From Actinoplanes ianthinogenes (GTDB lineage: Bacteria > Actinomycetota > Actinomycetes > Mycobacteriales > Micromonosporaceae): 64,000 nucleotides of DNA. The notes below the pieces were generated by a model. It had not been told where the DNA came from. It saw only the letters and a program-made list of their open reading frames with translations, and did not search any database. Below are positions 48,130 through 56,665 of this stretch, piece by piece (the stretch's first letter is position 1; every line of letters starts with the position of its first letter). The stretch is taken from NCBI RefSeq assembly GCF_018324205.1, contig NZ_AP023356.1, positions 3,241,501 to 3,305,500 on the forward strand, given 5' to 3'. A program made the position numbers and the translations under genes.

Positions 48130-49110
48130 ATGGCCGCTGAGCAGACGCCCGTCCTGGTGGTCGGGGCCGGGATCATCGGGTTGACCAGCGCGGTGCGCCT
48201 GGCCGAGCAGGGCGTTCCGGTGCGGATCGTGGCCGACCTGCCGCCGGCCCGCACCACCTCCGCGGTGGCCGGCGCGTTGTGGGAGCCGTACCTGGTGGAG
48301 CATCCGGACCAGGACCGGTGGGGCCGGGTGGCGTACCGGCGGTTCGTGGCGGAGGCGACCGATCCGGCCACCGGGGTGCGGATCGTGAGCGGGGTGGACG
48401 CGATCCGGGACCCGCGCCCGGTCCCGGACTGGGCCCGGGCGATGCCCGATTTCGCGGAGATCGATCCGGCCGGGCTGCCGGACGGCTTCGTGGGTGGCTG
48501 GCGGTTCAGCACCGCCCTCATCGACATGCCGGTCTACCTCGGTTTCCTGACCGACCGGCTGGCCGCCCTCGGGGTGCCGGTCGAGCACGCGCACGTCGAC
48601 GACCTGGCCGAGGCGGCCGGTACGGCCCCGGTGGTGGTCAACTGCACCGGGCACCGGGCCGGCACGCTGACCGGCGACGACGTGGTGCAGCCGGTCCGCG
48701 GGCAGATCGTCGTGGTGCGCAATCCGGGGATCACCGAGTTCTTCACCGGCACCGGCGACTCGGGCACGATGACCTACCTGCTGCCGCACGGCGACCGGCT
48801 GCTGGTCGGGGGCAGTGCGGAGAAGGGCGCCGACCGGCCGGAACCGGACGAGCGGCTCGGCCGGGAGATCCTGGCCCGGGCGGTCGCCATGTTTCCGGAG
48901 CTCGCCGGGGCTCAGGTGCTCGGGCAGCGGGTCGGGTTCCGGCCGTACCGGACGCCGATCCGGGTGGAGCACGAGGAGCTGGGCGGCGGACACGTGATCC
49001 ACAACTACGGGCACGGAGGGGCCGGGGTCACCCTCTCCTGGGGATCGGCCGAGGACGTGGCCGGCCTGGTGCGGGAGCTGCTCAGCCGACCGGGAGCGGG
49101 ACGGGGCTGA
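48130..49110 (+). CDS. FAD-dependent D-amino-acid oxidase (paralogue 2)
   Basis: A 326-residue homologue of the preceding oxidase with the same motifs: VVGAGIIGLTSAVRLAEQG, TSAVAGALWEPYL, VVVNCTGHRA, PVRGQIVVV and VIHNYGHGGAGVTLSWGSA. Differences concentrate in the middle region, which carries the substrate pocket (GFTTAL versus RFSTAL and the segments after), so specificity may differ. ATG at 48130 chosen because the protein ends and starts then align with paralogue 1 (MAAxQ-P-LVxGAG). Its last bases overlap the convergent SLOG-type gene by 29 bases. Confidence 0.93.
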   Translation: MAAEQTPVLVVGAGIIGLTSAVRLAEQGVPVRIVADLPPARTTSAVAGALWEPYLVEHPDQDRWGRVAYRRFVAEATDPATGVRIVSGVDAIRDPRPVPDWARAMPDFAEIDPAGLPDGFVGGWRFSTALIDMPVYLGFLTDRLAALGVPVEHAHVDDLAEAAGTAPVVVNCTGHRAGTLTGDDVVQPVRGQIVVVRNPGITEFFTGTGDSGTMTYLLPHGDRLLVGGSAEKGADRPEPDERLGREILARAVAMFPELAGAQVLGQRVGFRPYRTPIRVEHEELGGGHVIHNYGHGGAGVTLSWGSAEDVAGLVRELLSRPGAGRG

Positions 49111-49579
49111 GGGCGCTGCGGCGGGCGCCGGCCGGCCAGACCCGGCGGACCTGTTTGCCGTGGGCGACCGCCCAGGCGACCGTCTCGGCGGTGCCGCCGC
49201 GCAGGCCGACGCCGCTGCCGTCCCAGACCGCGATCAGCAGGTCGCAGCGCTCGACCACCTCGCGGCTGGCCGCCTCGTAAGACCCCTCCGGCGGCCCGGG
49301 CACGGTCAGCCGGGTCACGTCGGTGGCGTGCCGGAGCAGGCCGCACAGGTCGCGATCGTTCTCCGGGGCGGCGGAGTGCTCCGGCACCGGGAGCACCGCC
49401 TCGAACGTGCCGCGGCAGGCCCGGACCGCCTCCGCGAAGATCCGGTCGGCGCCCTCGGCCAGGCAGGTGACGCCGTGCACGCCCTTGTGCTCGCGCAACT
49501 CCTTGACGAGTTCGCGGTAGATCAACCGGCGAGCGGATGGCTCGAGCCGGATGTGGCCCGTCACCCCGATGCGCTTCAT
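49082..49579 (-). CDS. SLOG-type (LOG/DprA-like) nucleotide-binding protein
   Basis: A 165-residue Rossmann-like protein. It begins MKRIGVTGHIRLEPSARRLI; the GVTGHR-type start, the glycine-bearing motif TCLAEGADRIFAEAV (about residues 38-52), a strand CDLLIAVWDGSGVGLRGGTAETVAWA (nucleotide-binding GG-T-E region) and a final short strand (RRVWPAG) make up the SLOG fold. The family binds nucleotides or nucleotide-derived ligands and occurs as a sensor or effector in bacterial conflict systems. ATG at 49577-49579 with AGGGGGAC upstream. It starts 29 bases after the TrkA-N/RyR gene, so the two should form an operon. Confidence 0.78.
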   Translation of the reverse strand: MKRIGVTGHIRLEPSARRLIYRELVKELREHKGVHGVTCLAEGADRIFAEAVRACRGTFEAVLPVPEHSAAPENDRDLCGLLRHATDVTRLTVPGPPEGSYEAASREVVERCDLLIAVWDGSGVGLRGGTAETVAWAVAHGKQVRRVWPAGARRSALSPVPLPVG

Positions 49580-49608
49580 CGTGTCCCCCTCGCCCCTGCG
49601 CTGTCCGA

Positions 49609-51369
49609 TCATGCCGGGAAGAGTGCCCGGTTTGCTCCAGTGTCCGACAAACGGACGACTTGGAAGCCCGCCTCGCCCAGAATTTCCGGAATGTCGCGAA
49701 TTGCCGCCCGGCAGCGTTCCTTGCCATCCGGCGGAATCTCGTCCCATTCCCCCAGGTAGGGCTGGTATCGCGAGGCCGGTGGCACCCCCGTCGCCCGGGA
49801 CTCGGCGAGCGTGGCGGCGACCCACCGCCGCGACTCCCGTCGCGCCAGCTCCTCGATCTCGTCCTCGGTGAACCGGAAATCCCCGCCACCGGCGTCGCGC
49901 GGCACGATCGCGCAGTGCGCCTGGTGCAGTTTCGGCCCGATGTCGGCGGCCTGGAGCAGGTTGGCCCGGCGCAGCGACTCGTCCAGTTCGGACCAGGGAG
50001 CCATGGCGTCGCCGGAGCCCATCGCGTCGCCGCCGGCCAGCCGGGCCACCAGGTACCGCTCATGGATCAGGCGGGCGAGGCGCTCGGACAGGTCCTCGGT
50101 GATCAGCGCCGGGTCGCAGCCGGCCACCACCGGGGAGAACAGCCGGAGCCGCCCGTTGAGCGGGTCGAGCAGCGGCGGCGACTGCTCCGGCCGGAACGCG
50201 TCGGCCAGCTCCGCCAGCCCGTCCACGGCGACCACCAGGTCACCGTCGACCGCGTGCCAGAGGCGGTGCTCGGAGAGGGCGAGCTGGAGGCCGTACTTCT
50301 CGTCGGTGAAGCAGAGGAAGGCGTGGTCGTACCGGGGCTCGGCGGCGGTGAACAGGTCACCGACCGTGCCGTCGTACGGCGTGATCCGGCACGCGTCGAG
50401 CAGCACCGGGCGGCGCCGGGCGAGCCGCTCCAGCAGCCGGGTGGCGTTCGGGGCAACCAGGTCCACCTCGACCCGGGCCTCCGGGTGCGGCCGGTGCAGC
50501 CGCCAGTGCCGGGCCAGCTCACCCAGCAGCGCCCGGGCCAGCGTCGAGTCGCCGGCCAGCAGCACCCGGGGTGCCGCGCCGTCCGGCCCGGCCACCAGCG
50601 GCTGCTGGGCGAGCAGCACCCGGACGGCGAGGTCGTCGAGGTGGAAGAAATCGAGCCGGTGCACGGTCGCCTCCGGCACGCTGAGCCGGCGCGCCTGGAG
50701 GGTCAGCGCCCAGTCCGGCTCGTGGATCTGGGCGTAGACGGCCAGCCCCTGCCGGCCCGGCGGGGCCAGGCGGGCGACCGCGGCGGCGATGGTCAGGTTG
50801 GCCGCGCTCTCGCCGGTGCAGGCGTAGACCACGGCGGCGTGACCGGCGGCGGCGCCGCGCAGCACGTCCGGGTCGCGCGGGTCGCCCTGCACCCCGAGCA
50901 GGGCCCGGCGGCGCAGCTCCAGCGGGCCGATCGGCCGGCTGCGCACCCAGACCACCCGCTGTCCGTCCTGATACAGCCGGTCGGCGAGGGTCCGGGCCGC
51001 CGAGGTGTCGCCGCAGATCACCACGTGCCCCCGGGAACGGCGGGCGCGCCACCGCCGCCACTCGGTGGCCAGCAGCAGGCGGCCCGCCTCGAAGAGGGCG
51101 TAGAGGGTGACCGCGGGCGCGACGAACCGGGCGATCTGCAGCGACGGCGGCAGCCGCACCGCCTCCTGGAGCGGGTCGGCGCCGAGCACGAACAGCTGGA
51201 GCGTGTGGTAGGTCAGGTTGAGCGGATCCCGGGTGTGCGGGTCCGGGGCGGCGGCGAGGTACTGATCGAAACCCAGGTAACCCAGCACCAGCGCGGCCAG
51301 GCCGGCCAGGGCGAACAGCAGCCGGGTGGCGGTGACCGCGGGCTGCGACGCGCGGGACATGGTGACCAT
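49609..51369 (-). CDS. Membrane protein with tandem TrkA-N domains and a RyR domain
   Basis: A 586-residue protein. A first transmembrane helix lies at about 15-33, and a second hydrophobic stretch at 78-100. The first Rossmann domain starts at 114 (GHVVICGDTSAARTLADRL), the second at about 266 (APRVLLAGDSTLARALLGEL), as in RCK/TrkA-N regulators of potassium channels that bind NAD(H) or other nucleotides. Residues about 430-580 form a RyR-type region with PWSELDESLRRANLLQAADI, the prokaryotic form of the ryanodine-receptor repeat. No potassium selectivity filter (TVGYG) is seen between the helices, so channel function is doubtful. ATG at 51367-51369 has GAGAGGCG upstream. First gene of an operon with the SLOG protein. 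Confidence 0.82.
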   Translation of the reverse strand: MVTMSRASQPAVTATRLLFALAGLAALVLGYLGFDQYLAAAPDPHTRDPLNLTYHTLQLFVLGADPLQEAVRLPPSLQIARFVAPAVTLYALFEAGRLLLATEWRRWRARRSRGHVVICGDTSAARTLADRLYQDGQRVVWVRSRPIGPLELRRRALLGVQGDPRDPDVLRGAAAGHAAVVYACTGESAANLTIAAAVARLAPPGRQGLAVYAQIHEPDWALTLQARRLSVPEATVHRLDFFHLDDLAVRVLLAQQPLVAGPDGAAPRVLLAGDSTLARALLGELARHWRLHRPHPEARVEVDLVAPNATRLLERLARRRPVLLDACRITPYDGTVGDLFTAAEPRYDHAFLCFTDEKYGLQLALSEHRLWHAVDGDLVVAVDGLAELADAFRPEQSPPLLDPLNGRLRLFSPVVAGCDPALITEDLSERLARLIHERYLVARLAGGDAMGSGDAMAPWSELDESLRRANLLQAADIGPKLHQAHCAIVPRDAGGGDFRFTEDEIEELARRESRRWVAATLAESRATGVPPASRYQPYLGEWDEIPPDGKERCRAAIRDIPEILGEAGFQVVRLSDTGANRALFPA

Positions 51370-51413
51370 CGACGCCTCTCGACGAGTCCGACGGCCCCAG
51401 TGTGGCACGCCGG

Positions 51414-52364
51414 CTAAACGACCAGCGTCTCCAGCTCAGCCGGGACGGCGTTGCCGCCGGTGCAGACCACCGCCACCGAGCGCCCGGCGAACAGGTCGGG
51501 GCGGCTCAGCACGGCGGCCAGCCCGGCCGCGCCGGCGCCCTCGGCCAGGGTGTGCGCTGCGGTCGCCAGCAGCCGCCGGGCCGCGCCGATCTCCTCGTCG
51601 GTGACCAGCAGGAAGTCGGCCAGCCCGGCCCGCATCACCCGTTGCGGCAGGGCGAAGCCGCGGCCGGTGGCCAGTCCGGCCACCGTGGTCCGGTTGGGCC
51701 GGGACAGCAGGTCGCCGGCCCGCCACGAGTCGTGCGCGGCCGGCGAGGCGGCCGACTGCACGCCGATCACCGCGCAGCCCGGCGCCAGGGCCGCGGCCAC
51801 CAGACAGGCCGCGGCCGCCCCGGTGCCGCTGCCCACCGGTACGACGATCACGTCCAGCCCCGGCCGATCCGTCAGGATCTCCAGGTACAGCGTGCCCACC
51901 CCGGCCAGCAGCTCCGGCGTGTCCCCCGGGCTGACCAGCCGCGCCCCGGACGTGCCGGCCAGCTCCTCGGCCCGCCGCTGGGCGTCCTCCAGGGTGCTCC
52001 CGGCCGGCACCGCCCGGGCGCCCCACGCCTCGACCGCGTCCACCCGGCCCTGGTCGGTGCCGCCGGGCATCACCACGGTGCACGGCGCGTCGTACCGGTG
52101 GCTGGCGTACGCCAGCGACTGCGCGTGGTTCCCGGTCGACCAGGTGACCGTGCCGCGGGCCCGCTCCGCCTCGGTCATGGCGGCCAGCAGGGTCAGCCCG
52201 CCGCGTACCTTGAACGCGCCGACCGGCTGGGTGTTCTCGTGCTTGACCAGCACCGGCGTGCCGGCCGCCCGGTCCAGCAGCGGATAGCTCCAGAGCGGCG
52301 TCGGCGGCAGGTGTCGGCGGACGACGTCGTGTGCGGCCCGGATGTCCGCGAAGGTCAGCTCCAT
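51414..52364 (-). CDS. PLP-dependent serine/threonine dehydratase-like enzyme
   Basis: A 316-residue fold type II PLP enzyme. The PLP-binding lysine is in ENTQPVGAFKVRGGL (about residue 55), followed by STGNHAQSLAYAS and the phosphate-binding glycine loop PVGSGTGAAA; the late VVCTGGN strand ends the fold. These are threonine/serine ammonia-lyase or racemase features; the length lacks the C-terminal ACT domain of biosynthetic IlvA, so it is catabolic or a racemase. ATG at 52362-52364. Divergent from a LysR regulator, with 85 bases between starts, the usual arrangement for a regulated target. Confidence 0.88.
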   Translation of the reverse strand: MELTFADIRAAHDVVRRHLPPTPLWSYPLLDRAAGTPVLVKHENTQPVGAFKVRGGLTLLAAMTEAERARGTVTWSTGNHAQSLAYASHRYDAPCTVVMPGGTDQGRVDAVEAWGARAVPAGSTLEDAQRRAEELAGTSGARLVSPGDTPELLAGVGTLYLEILTDRPGLDVIVVPVGSGTGAAAACLVAAALAPGCAVIGVQSAASPAAHDSWRAGDLLSRPNRTTVAGLATGRGFALPQRVMRAGLADFLLVTDEEIGAARRLLATAAHTLAEGAGAAGLAAVLSRPDLFAGRSVAVVCTGGNAVPAELETLVV

Positions 52365-52449
52365 GCCGCCGATCGTCGGCCGGGCCGCACCCATCGGTCC
52401 AATGCCGAATCCCGGGGACACCGATAGGCCGGATTGATAGGTTGCCCGC

Positions 52450-53325
52450 ATGCTGGACGTTTCCCGGTTGCGGGTGCTGGTCGCGGTGGCCCGGCACGGC
52501 TCGGTGACCGCCGCCGCGCAGGCCCTGCACTACGCACAGCCCTCGGTCAGCCACCACCTGGCCCGGCTGGAGGCGGAGACCGGCAGCCGGCTCGTGCAGC
52601 GGGCCGGTCGCGGCATCCGGCTCACCGACGCCGGCCGGATGCTGGCCGAGCGGGCCGAGGAGATCCTGGGCCGGCTCGACGCCGCGGAGGCGGAGCTGGC
52701 CGCGCACACCGGGCTGCGCTCGGGCCGGGTCCGGCTGGCGGCGTTCCCGTCCGCGCTGGGCACCTTCGTGCCGGCCGCCGCGGCCGCCTTCACGGCCGAC
52801 CATCCCGGGATCGACCTGCTGTTCACCGAGGCCGGTCCGCCCGCCGCGGTGCGCCTGCTGCGCAGCGGCGAGGTGGAGGCGGCCGTGCTGTTCACCTATC
52901 CGGGCGAGGCCGCGCCCGACCTGGACGGCCTGCGCCACGAACTGCTGCTCCAGGAGCCGATCCACCTGGTGACGCCGGTCGGCCGGGCCGGCGATGCGCT
53001 CGCCGAGCACCGGGACCGGCCGTGGATCAGCGGCTGCGAACGCTGCCGCGCGGAGCTGGTGCGGGTCTGCGCGGAGGCCGGCTTCGCGCCGGACATCCGA
53101 TTCACCACGGACGACTTCGTCGCCGTGCAGGCGCTGGTCGCGGCGGGCTTGGGAGTCACGGTCCTGCCCGGGCTGGCGCTTCTCGCACACCAGAACCCTG
53201 ACGTACGCACGGTCGCGCTGGACAGTCGCCGCAACGTGTACGTGGCCGTTTACGGCGACCCACCGGACCCACCCGCGACGACGGCCTTGCTGGCCCACCT
53301 GCGAACGGCCAGCCGTCCCGCTTAG
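52450..53325 (+). CDS. LysR-family transcriptional regulator
   Basis: A 291-residue regulator. The N-terminal winged helix (LRVLVAVARHGSVTAAAQAL, QPSVSHHLARLEAETGSRL) binds DNA, and a linker helix leads to a two-lobe substrate-binding domain (VRLAAFPSALGTFVPAA, GLGVTVLPGLALL). Divergent from the PLP enzyme, whose gene it most likely controls from the shared 85-base region; the inducer may be an amino acid. ATG at 52450 with no strong ribosome binding site. Confidence 0.92.
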   Translation: MLDVSRLRVLVAVARHGSVTAAAQALHYAQPSVSHHLARLEAETGSRLVQRAGRGIRLTDAGRMLAERAEEILGRLDAAEAELAAHTGLRSGRVRLAAFPSALGTFVPAAAAAFTADHPGIDLLFTEAGPPAAVRLLRSGEVEAAVLFTYPGEAAPDLDGLRHELLLQEPIHLVTPVGRAGDALAEHRDRPWISGCERCRAELVRVCAEAGFAPDIRFTTDDFVAVQALVAAGLGVTVLPGLALLAHQNPDVRTVALDSRRNVYVAVYGDPPDPPATTALLAHLRTASRPA

Positions 53326-53348
53326 CAGATCCACCGCCCACCCGCCCG

Positions 53349-53374
53349 TTGTCCACAGCGGCAAGCTGTCCACA
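53349..53374 (+). promoter_or_regulatory. Pair of DnaA boxes
   Basis: TTGTCCACA (53349-53357) is the preferred DnaA box of high-GC actinobacteria, and CTGTCCACA (53366-53374) matches the relaxed consensus; same orientation, 17 bases apart. No origin-like AT-rich region or dnaA/dnaN gene is near, so a titration or regulatory role is more likely than replication initiation. Confidence 0.55.
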
Positions 53375-53435
53375 ACCCGCACCCCGACCCCCGCCCCACT
53401 CCCCCACACTGATCAGCGGGGGTCCCCCTGGGAGG

Positions 53436-53489
53436 GCGGGACTGCGAGCGGGACTCCGAGCGGGACTGCGAGCGGGACTGCGAGCGGGT
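53436..53489. repeat. 12-bp tandem repeat, about 4.5 copies
   Basis: The unit GCGGGACTGCGA occurs at 53436, 53448 (one change), 53460 and 53472, with a partial fifth copy at 53484. Confidence 0.9.
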
Positions 53490-53708
53490 GACGGAGGCGC
53501 GGCGCGGATTGGGGTGACCGTGCGGGACAGCCAGCCCCGCACGACGCGCGTGGCGGTCGTGCGGGGGCCGGGCCTCGCGAGCCGATCGGCACGGGACGGC
53601 GAGTCGTACCGGAAAAGGGACCGGAAACGGGTCGGCGGTGTCGCGGCAGCGAGTGTGGTTTGCGAGCGCGCGGTGTCCAGCAGCGAGGAGTGGTTGCGGG
53701 ACGGCAGG

Positions 53709-55208
53709 TCAGAGGGCGCATCCGTCGGCGGCCGGCGGCAGCGGAGCCGGGACGCCGATCGTGGGCAGGCCGAGCGAGACGCCTTTCAGCTTCGGGGTCC
53801 GCCCCGCCTCGAACGCGTCCCCGGCCCGGGTCCGGCGGTGCGACAGCGGGGCGCCGTCGGCGTTCAGGTGGTGCGGGGCGGCGTAGGTGATCACCGTCTC
53901 GACGATGTCGCCGGGGCGCGGGGCCCGGTCGCCGGTCAGCTCACCGGTGGCGAAGTGGACCAGGCGGCCGTCGCGGGCGCGGCCGCTCATCCGGCCGGTG
54001 CGCTCGTCCTTGCGGCCCTCGCCGACCGCCACCAGGACCTCGACCTTCTCCCCGACGAGCTTCTTGTTCTCGTCCCAGGTGATCTCTTCGAGGGTGCTGA
54101 TCAGGCGGTCGTAGCGCTCCTGGACGACCTTTTTCGGCACCTGCTCGTCCATGGTGGCGGCCGGGGTGCCGGGACGCTTCGAGTACTGGAACGTGAAGGC
54201 GCTGGAGAAGCGGGCCTGGCGGACCACCTCGAGGGTCTGCTCGAAGTCCTCGTCGGTCTCGCCGGGGAAGCCGACGATGATGTCGGTGGTGATCGCGGCG
54301 TCCGGCATGGCGGCCCGTACCTTCTCGATGATGCCGAGGTATTTCTCCTGGCGGTAGCTGCGGCGCATCGCCTTGAGCACCCGGTCGGAACCGCTCTGCA
54401 GCGGCATGTGCAGCGAGTGGCAGACATTCGGCGTCTCGGCCATCGCGGCGATCACGTCGTCGGTGAAGTCCTTGGGGTGCGGGCTGGTGAACCGGACCCG
54501 CTCCAGGCCCTCCACCTCGCCGCAGGCGCGCAGCAGCTTGCCGAAGGCGAGCTTGTCGCCGAACTCGACGCCGTACGAGTTCACGTTCTGCCCGAGCAGG
54601 GTGACCTCCAGGACGCCCTCGGCGACCAGGGCGCGGACCTCGGCCAGGACGTCGCCGGGACGGCGGTCCTTCTCCTTGCCGCGCAGCGACGGGACGATGC
54701 AGAACGTGCAGGTGTTGTTGCACCCCACCGAGATGGAGACCCAGCCGGCGTAGGTCGACTCGCGCTTGGTCGGCAGCGTCGACGGGAAGACCTCGAGCGA
54801 CTCGAGGATCTCGACCTCGGCGGCCTCGTTGTGCCGGGCGCGCTCCAGCAGCGCCGGCAGCGAGCCGATGTTGTGCGTGCCGAAGACCACGTCGACCCAG
54901 GGCGCCTTCTTGACGATGTCGCCCTTGTCCTTCTGCGCCAGGCAGCCGCCGACGGCGATCTGCATGCCCGGGTTCTTCAGCTTGGTCGGGCGCAGGTGGC
55001 CGAGGTTGCCGTAGAGGCGGTTGTCCGCGTTCTCCCGGACGGCGCAGGTGTTGAAGACCACGACGTCGGCCGCCTCGGGATCGGCGGCGCGCACATAGCC
55101 CGCGTCCTCCATCAGGCCGGAGATCCGCTCGCTGTCGTGCACGTTCATCTGGCAGCCGTAGGTGCGCACGTCGTAGGTGCGGGAGGCGCCCGGGATTTCA
55201 ACAGTCAT
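53709..55208 (-). CDS. miaB: tRNA-2-methylthio-N6-dimethylallyladenosine synthase
   Basis: A 499-residue radical-SAM enzyme adding the 2-methylthio group to A37 of tRNA after MiaA. The N-terminal UPF0004 domain has cysteines in [21 protein letters not shown] and GGCLAQ for one iron-sulfur cluster; the radical-SAM cluster motif is [20 protein letters not shown]-like region at about 380-450 ([13 protein letters not shown]) binds tRNA. The C-terminal ~45 residues are Pro/Ala-rich, longer than usual. ATG at 55206-55208 has no ribosome binding site, suggesting a leaderless or short-leader mRNA. The matching miaA is at 39126-40037. Confidence 0.96.
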   Translation of the reverse strand: MTVEIPGASRTYDVRTYGCQMNVHDSERISGLMEDAGYVRAADPEAADVVVFNTCAVRENADNRLYGNLGHLRPTKLKNPGMQIAVGGCLAQKDKGDIVKKAPWVDVVFGTHNIGSLPALLERARHNEAAEVEILESLEVFPSTLPTKRESTYAGWVSISVGCNNTCTFCIVPSLRGKEKDRRPGDVLAEVRALVAEGVLEVTLLGQNVNSYGVEFGDKLAFGKLLRACGEVEGLERVRFTSPHPKDFTDDVIAAMAETPNVCHSLHMPLQSGSDRVLKAMRRSYRQEKYLGIIEKVRAAMPDAAITTDIIVGFPGETDEDFEQTLEVVRQARFSSAFTFQYSKRPGTPAATMDEQVPKKVVQERYDRLISTLEEITWDENKKLVGEKVEVLVAVGEGRKDERTGRMSGRARDGRLVHFATGELTGDRAPRPGDIVETVITYAAPHHLNADGAPLSHRRTRAGDAFEAGRTPKLKGVSLGLPTIGVPAPLPPAADGCAL

Positions 55209-55229
55209 GGCAATTGACCAGGGTACTGC

Positions 55230-55706
55230 TTACGCGGCGGCGGGTCGCTCGGGCGTCGGGTCAGGTTTCCAGCGCGACCGGTGGCATCCGGGGTGTGCCG
55301 CGCAGGCCGGGTCGTCGCCGGTGCACGGGCGCAGGTGCCGCCGCTCGGCGCCGTCGTCGGTCTCCACCTCGTCCACGTGCACGGGGCGCAGGGTGCCGTC
55401 GGGTTCGGCACAGACGTACCGGGAAGGGTTGAGGGTGTCGTCGGGGACCAGGACCGCGGCCGCCAGCCGGACCGCGACGGCGCTCGCGATGGTCTCCTCG
55501 TCCAGCTCGTCCGGGGCCAGGTAGACGTCGACGAGTGTCGGAAAGTCGCCACCGACGTGATAGACGTCGCACAGCAGCGCGCCGGGGTCGGCCACCCCGA
55601 TCCCGGCCACCGGCCGTTCCAGGGCTCCGGCCAGCGCTTTCTGCACGTGACCGGGGTCGATCCGGGCGCCGACGGACCAGTTCCAGAGGCCAGTCATACC
55701 CACCAT
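55230..55706 (-). CDS. Hypothetical protein upstream of miaB
   Basis: A 158-residue soluble protein with no recognised domain. N-terminal MTGLWNWSVGARIDPGHVQKAL is followed by a mixed alpha/beta region; the C-terminal part has Cys and His residues (CTGDDPACAAHPGCHRSRW) that could bind a metal. ATG at 55706 has AAGGGAC upstream; an internal ATG at 55697 is possible. It ends 21 bases before miaB, so the two are likely co-transcribed. Function unknown. Confidence 0.7.
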   Translation of the reverse strand: MVGMTGLWNWSVGARIDPGHVQKALAGALERPVAGIGVADPGALLCDVYHVGGDFPTLVDVYLAPDELDEETIASAVAVRLAAAVLVPDDTLNPSRYVCAEPDGTLRPVHVDEVETDDGAERRHLRPCTGDDPACAAHPGCHRSRWKPDPTPERPAAA

Positions 55707-55832
55707 GGTGTCCGTCCCTTTCGACCCGGCGCGGCTGCGTTACCGCTCCGTGACCATTCTCGTCACTATCCGATACCTATGTCCCCCTAGGGTGTCTCCC
55801 ATCGAGTGACCGGACGAGCGGATGGACACGGG

Positions 55833-56576
55833 GTGGCAGGCGAGGATCTCATCGTTCTGGAGAACGTGAACAAGTGGTTCGGCCCGCTGCACGTGCTGCA
55901 AGACGTGGATCTGTCGGTCGCGCGCGGCGAGGTGGTCGTCGTGATCGGACCATCCGGGTCGGGCAAGTCCACGCTGTGCCGGGCGATCAACCGGCTGGAG
56001 CCGATCGACTCCGGGACGATCACTTTCGACGGTCAGCCGTTGCCGGCCGAGGGGCGCCCGCTCGCCCGGCTGCGCAGCGAGGTCGGCATGGTCTTCCAGT
56101 CGTTCAACCTGTTCGCGCACAAGACCATCCTGCAGAACGTGATGCTCGGCCCGGTGAAGGTGCGCAAGGAGAAGGCGGCCGTCGCCAGGGACCGCGCCAT
56201 GGCGCTGCTGGAGCGGGTCGGCATCGCCAGCCAGGCGGACAAGCTCCCGGCCCAGCTCTCCGGCGGTCAGCAGCAGCGGGTGGCGATCGCCCGGGCGCTC
56301 GCGATGCAGCCCAAGGCGCTGCTGTTCGACGAGCCGACCAGCGCGCTCGACCCGGAGATGGTCGGTGAGGTGCTGGACGTGATGACCTCGCTGGCCAAAG
56401 AGGGCATGACCATGGTGGTCGTCACTCACGAGATGGGCTTCGCCCGGCACGCGGCGAACCGGGTGGTCTTCATGGCCGACGGCCAGCTCGTCGAGCAGGC
56501 CCCGCCCGCCGAGTTCTTCGCGAATCCGAAGAGCGATCGGGCCAAGGACTTCCTTTCCAAGATCTTGACGCACTGA
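55833..56576 (+). CDS. gluA: Glutamate-type amino-acid ABC transporter ATP-binding protein
   Basis: A 247-residue ATPase driving uptake with the two permeases encoded at 57676-59183. Walker [16 protein letters not shown]-loop VFQSFNLF, signature [15 protein letters not shown], Walker [15 protein letters not shown] and H-loop VTHEM are all intact. GTG at 55833 gives the normal family length; a GTG at 55806 would add nine residues. First gene of gluABCD by similarity to the Corynebacterium glutamate uptake system; specificity for glutamate is inferred from family and gene order, not shown. Confidence 0.93.
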   Translation: MAGEDLIVLENVNKWFGPLHVLQDVDLSVARGEVVVVIGPSGSGKSTLCRAINRLEPIDSGTITFDGQPLPAEGRPLARLRSEVGMVFQSFNLFAHKTILQNVMLGPVKVRKEKAAVARDRAMALLERVGIASQADKLPAQLSGGQQQRVAIARALAMQPKALLFDEPTSALDPEMVGEVLDVMTSLAKEGMTMVVVTHEMGFARHAANRVVFMADGQLVEQAPPAEFFANPKSDRAKDFLSKILTH

Positions 56577-56665
56577 ACAAAGATTTTGACGGACCGAACA
56601 CACCCCAATGACCGGCCCCCAAGCCAATTCCAGGGTCTGAACTGGAGCAGAGGAGAGAGTTGATC

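Larger units (their letters stand above)
53326..53708. other. Gene-free stretch with DnaA-box pair, 12-bp repeats and hairpin
   Basis: Three features stand out: TTGTCCACA and CTGTCCACA at 53349-53374, a 12-bp tandem repeat at 53436-53489, and a perfect 11-bp inverted repeat (CCCCGCACGAC, 53535-53545, with 53556-53566) that could terminate miaB. No coding sequence is convincing; Ser-Pro-Ala-Arg-repeating frames come from the 12-bp repeat. Confidence 0.7.

Noticed and set aside
49609..51369. Classical potassium channel
   Set aside because: TrkA-N domains are present but no TVGYG-type selectivity filter is visible between the two hydrophobic segments.
53349..53374. Replication origin
   Set aside because: Only two DnaA boxes, no AT-rich unwinding region and no dnaA, dnaN or parAB genes nearby.
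53156..53542. A minus-strand frame with Ser-Pro-Ala-Arg repeats
   Set aside because: It overlaps the LysR gene antisense, and its repeats come from the 12-bp tandem array.
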